Below are positions 63,848 to 64,000 of a DNA stretch of 64,000 nucleotides, in pieces (position 1 is the stretch's first letter; each line of letters starts with the position of its first letter). The stretch is from Winogradskyella sp. GTDB lineage: Bacteria; Bacteroidota; Bacteroidia; Flavobacteriales; Flavobacteriaceae. A program made the translations under genes and the position numbers. Below the pieces are notes generated by a model. It saw nothing but the letters and a program-made list of their open reading frames with translations, was not told the DNA's origin and searched no databases. The stretch covers positions 1 to 64,000 of the forward strand of contig NZ_JADGDZ010000008.1 in NCBI RefSeq assembly GCF_016744625.1. The letters are read 5' to 3'.

Positions 63848-64000
63848 TGGGATTTATTGACTTTTATAAAATACTCGGTGTTTCAAAAACTGCTTCTGTA
63901 AGCGATATAAAAAAAGCATATCGTAAACTTGCTCGAAAATACCATCCAGATCTCAACCCAAATGATAAGGAAGCCGAACAAAAGTTTAAAGAAGTAAATG
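63847..64000 (+). CDS. DnaJ/CbpA-type co-chaperone, partial
   Basis: The first 51 codons run off the window. The J domain is clear: [20 protein letters not shown], with the HPD motif in KYHPDLNP at residues 33-35. It stimulates DnaK ATPase. Whether the C-terminal part is CbpA-like cannot be seen. Confidence 0.9.
   Translation, partial: MGFIDFYKILGVSKTASVSDIKKAYRKLARKYHPDLNPNDKEAEQKFKEVN

Noticed and set aside
1-64000. CRISPR arrays, insertion sequences, prophage and tRNA genes
   Set aside because: I looked for regularly spaced repeats, transposase motifs, phage structural proteins and cloverleaf tails and saw none.

Overview
The window is an AT-rich chromosomal segment that reads as a marine-type member of the Flavobacteriaceae (Bacteroidota). 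Supporting signs are promoters with the Bacteroidota -7 element TAnnTTTG, lipoprotein signals with acidic residues after the lipobox Cys, a type IX secretion C-terminal domain on a GH16 enzyme, a PNGase F homologue, and a RibB with a degenerate RibA-like half. No rRNA, tRNA, CRISPR array, insertion sequence or phage was seen.

Layout. 0-12 kb: end of a probable glutamate-synthase-like gene, a patatin/M1-aminopeptidase pair, a lone universal stress protein (USP), a PNGase F lipoprotein, recG, a DUF2911/TPR protein, a short-chain fatty acid transporter and a membrane-anchored XRE protein. 12-24 kb: accessory DNA with an aspartic-protease-like protein, a wrecked immunity-type gene, a MocR regulator divergent from a run of small DinB, GNAT and flavin split-barrel genes, a remnant of one of these, and a MORN-repeat protein. 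24-42 kb: housekeeping genes (TlpA-like, pheT, tpx, dgkA, M15 peptidase, ftsK, lolA, lptF/G, ribB), plus a GH16 glucanase gene with a stop codon just after its signal peptide and a KdnA-like aminotransferase. 41.7-45 kb: a molybdenum hydroxylase (MocA-like, 2Fe-2S and Mo subunits).

45-64 kb is the most interesting part: a stress island with six tandem-domain USPs, a VIT1/CCC1-type membrane protein, Hsp20, a beta-CASP nuclease, an ATP-cone/Mrr nuclease, an eRF1-domain-like protein, an efflux system (adaptor, permease, ATPase) and a DnaJ with a small partner gene. At its centre are a sensor kinase and a response regulator. The kinase has a FixL-like PAS (conserved HDxY and Arg) followed by a canonical LOV domain (NCRFLQG) before the kinase core. 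The regulator fuses a receiver to a CRP/FNR-type cNMP domain and helix-turn-helix. Nine palindromes of the form TGA-N6-TCA lie in the island's intergenic gaps. In every case a TAnnTTTR-like -7 element (R being G or A; C in two cases) is centred exactly 33 bp downstream, which is the class II activator geometry of the CRP/FNR family. Eight of the nine precede genes; the ninth precedes only a short stretch ending in a strong terminator, so it predicts a small RNA of about 90 nt.

Inference: an oxygen- and/or light-sensing two-component system with a CRP/FNR-type output drives a dedicated local stress regulon, including an FNR-regulated sRNA. The palindrome was not noticed in the intergenic regions I scanned in the first 45 kb. 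Several genes elsewhere carry frameshifts, some at A or T homopolymers, so sequence error must be weighed against true decay.
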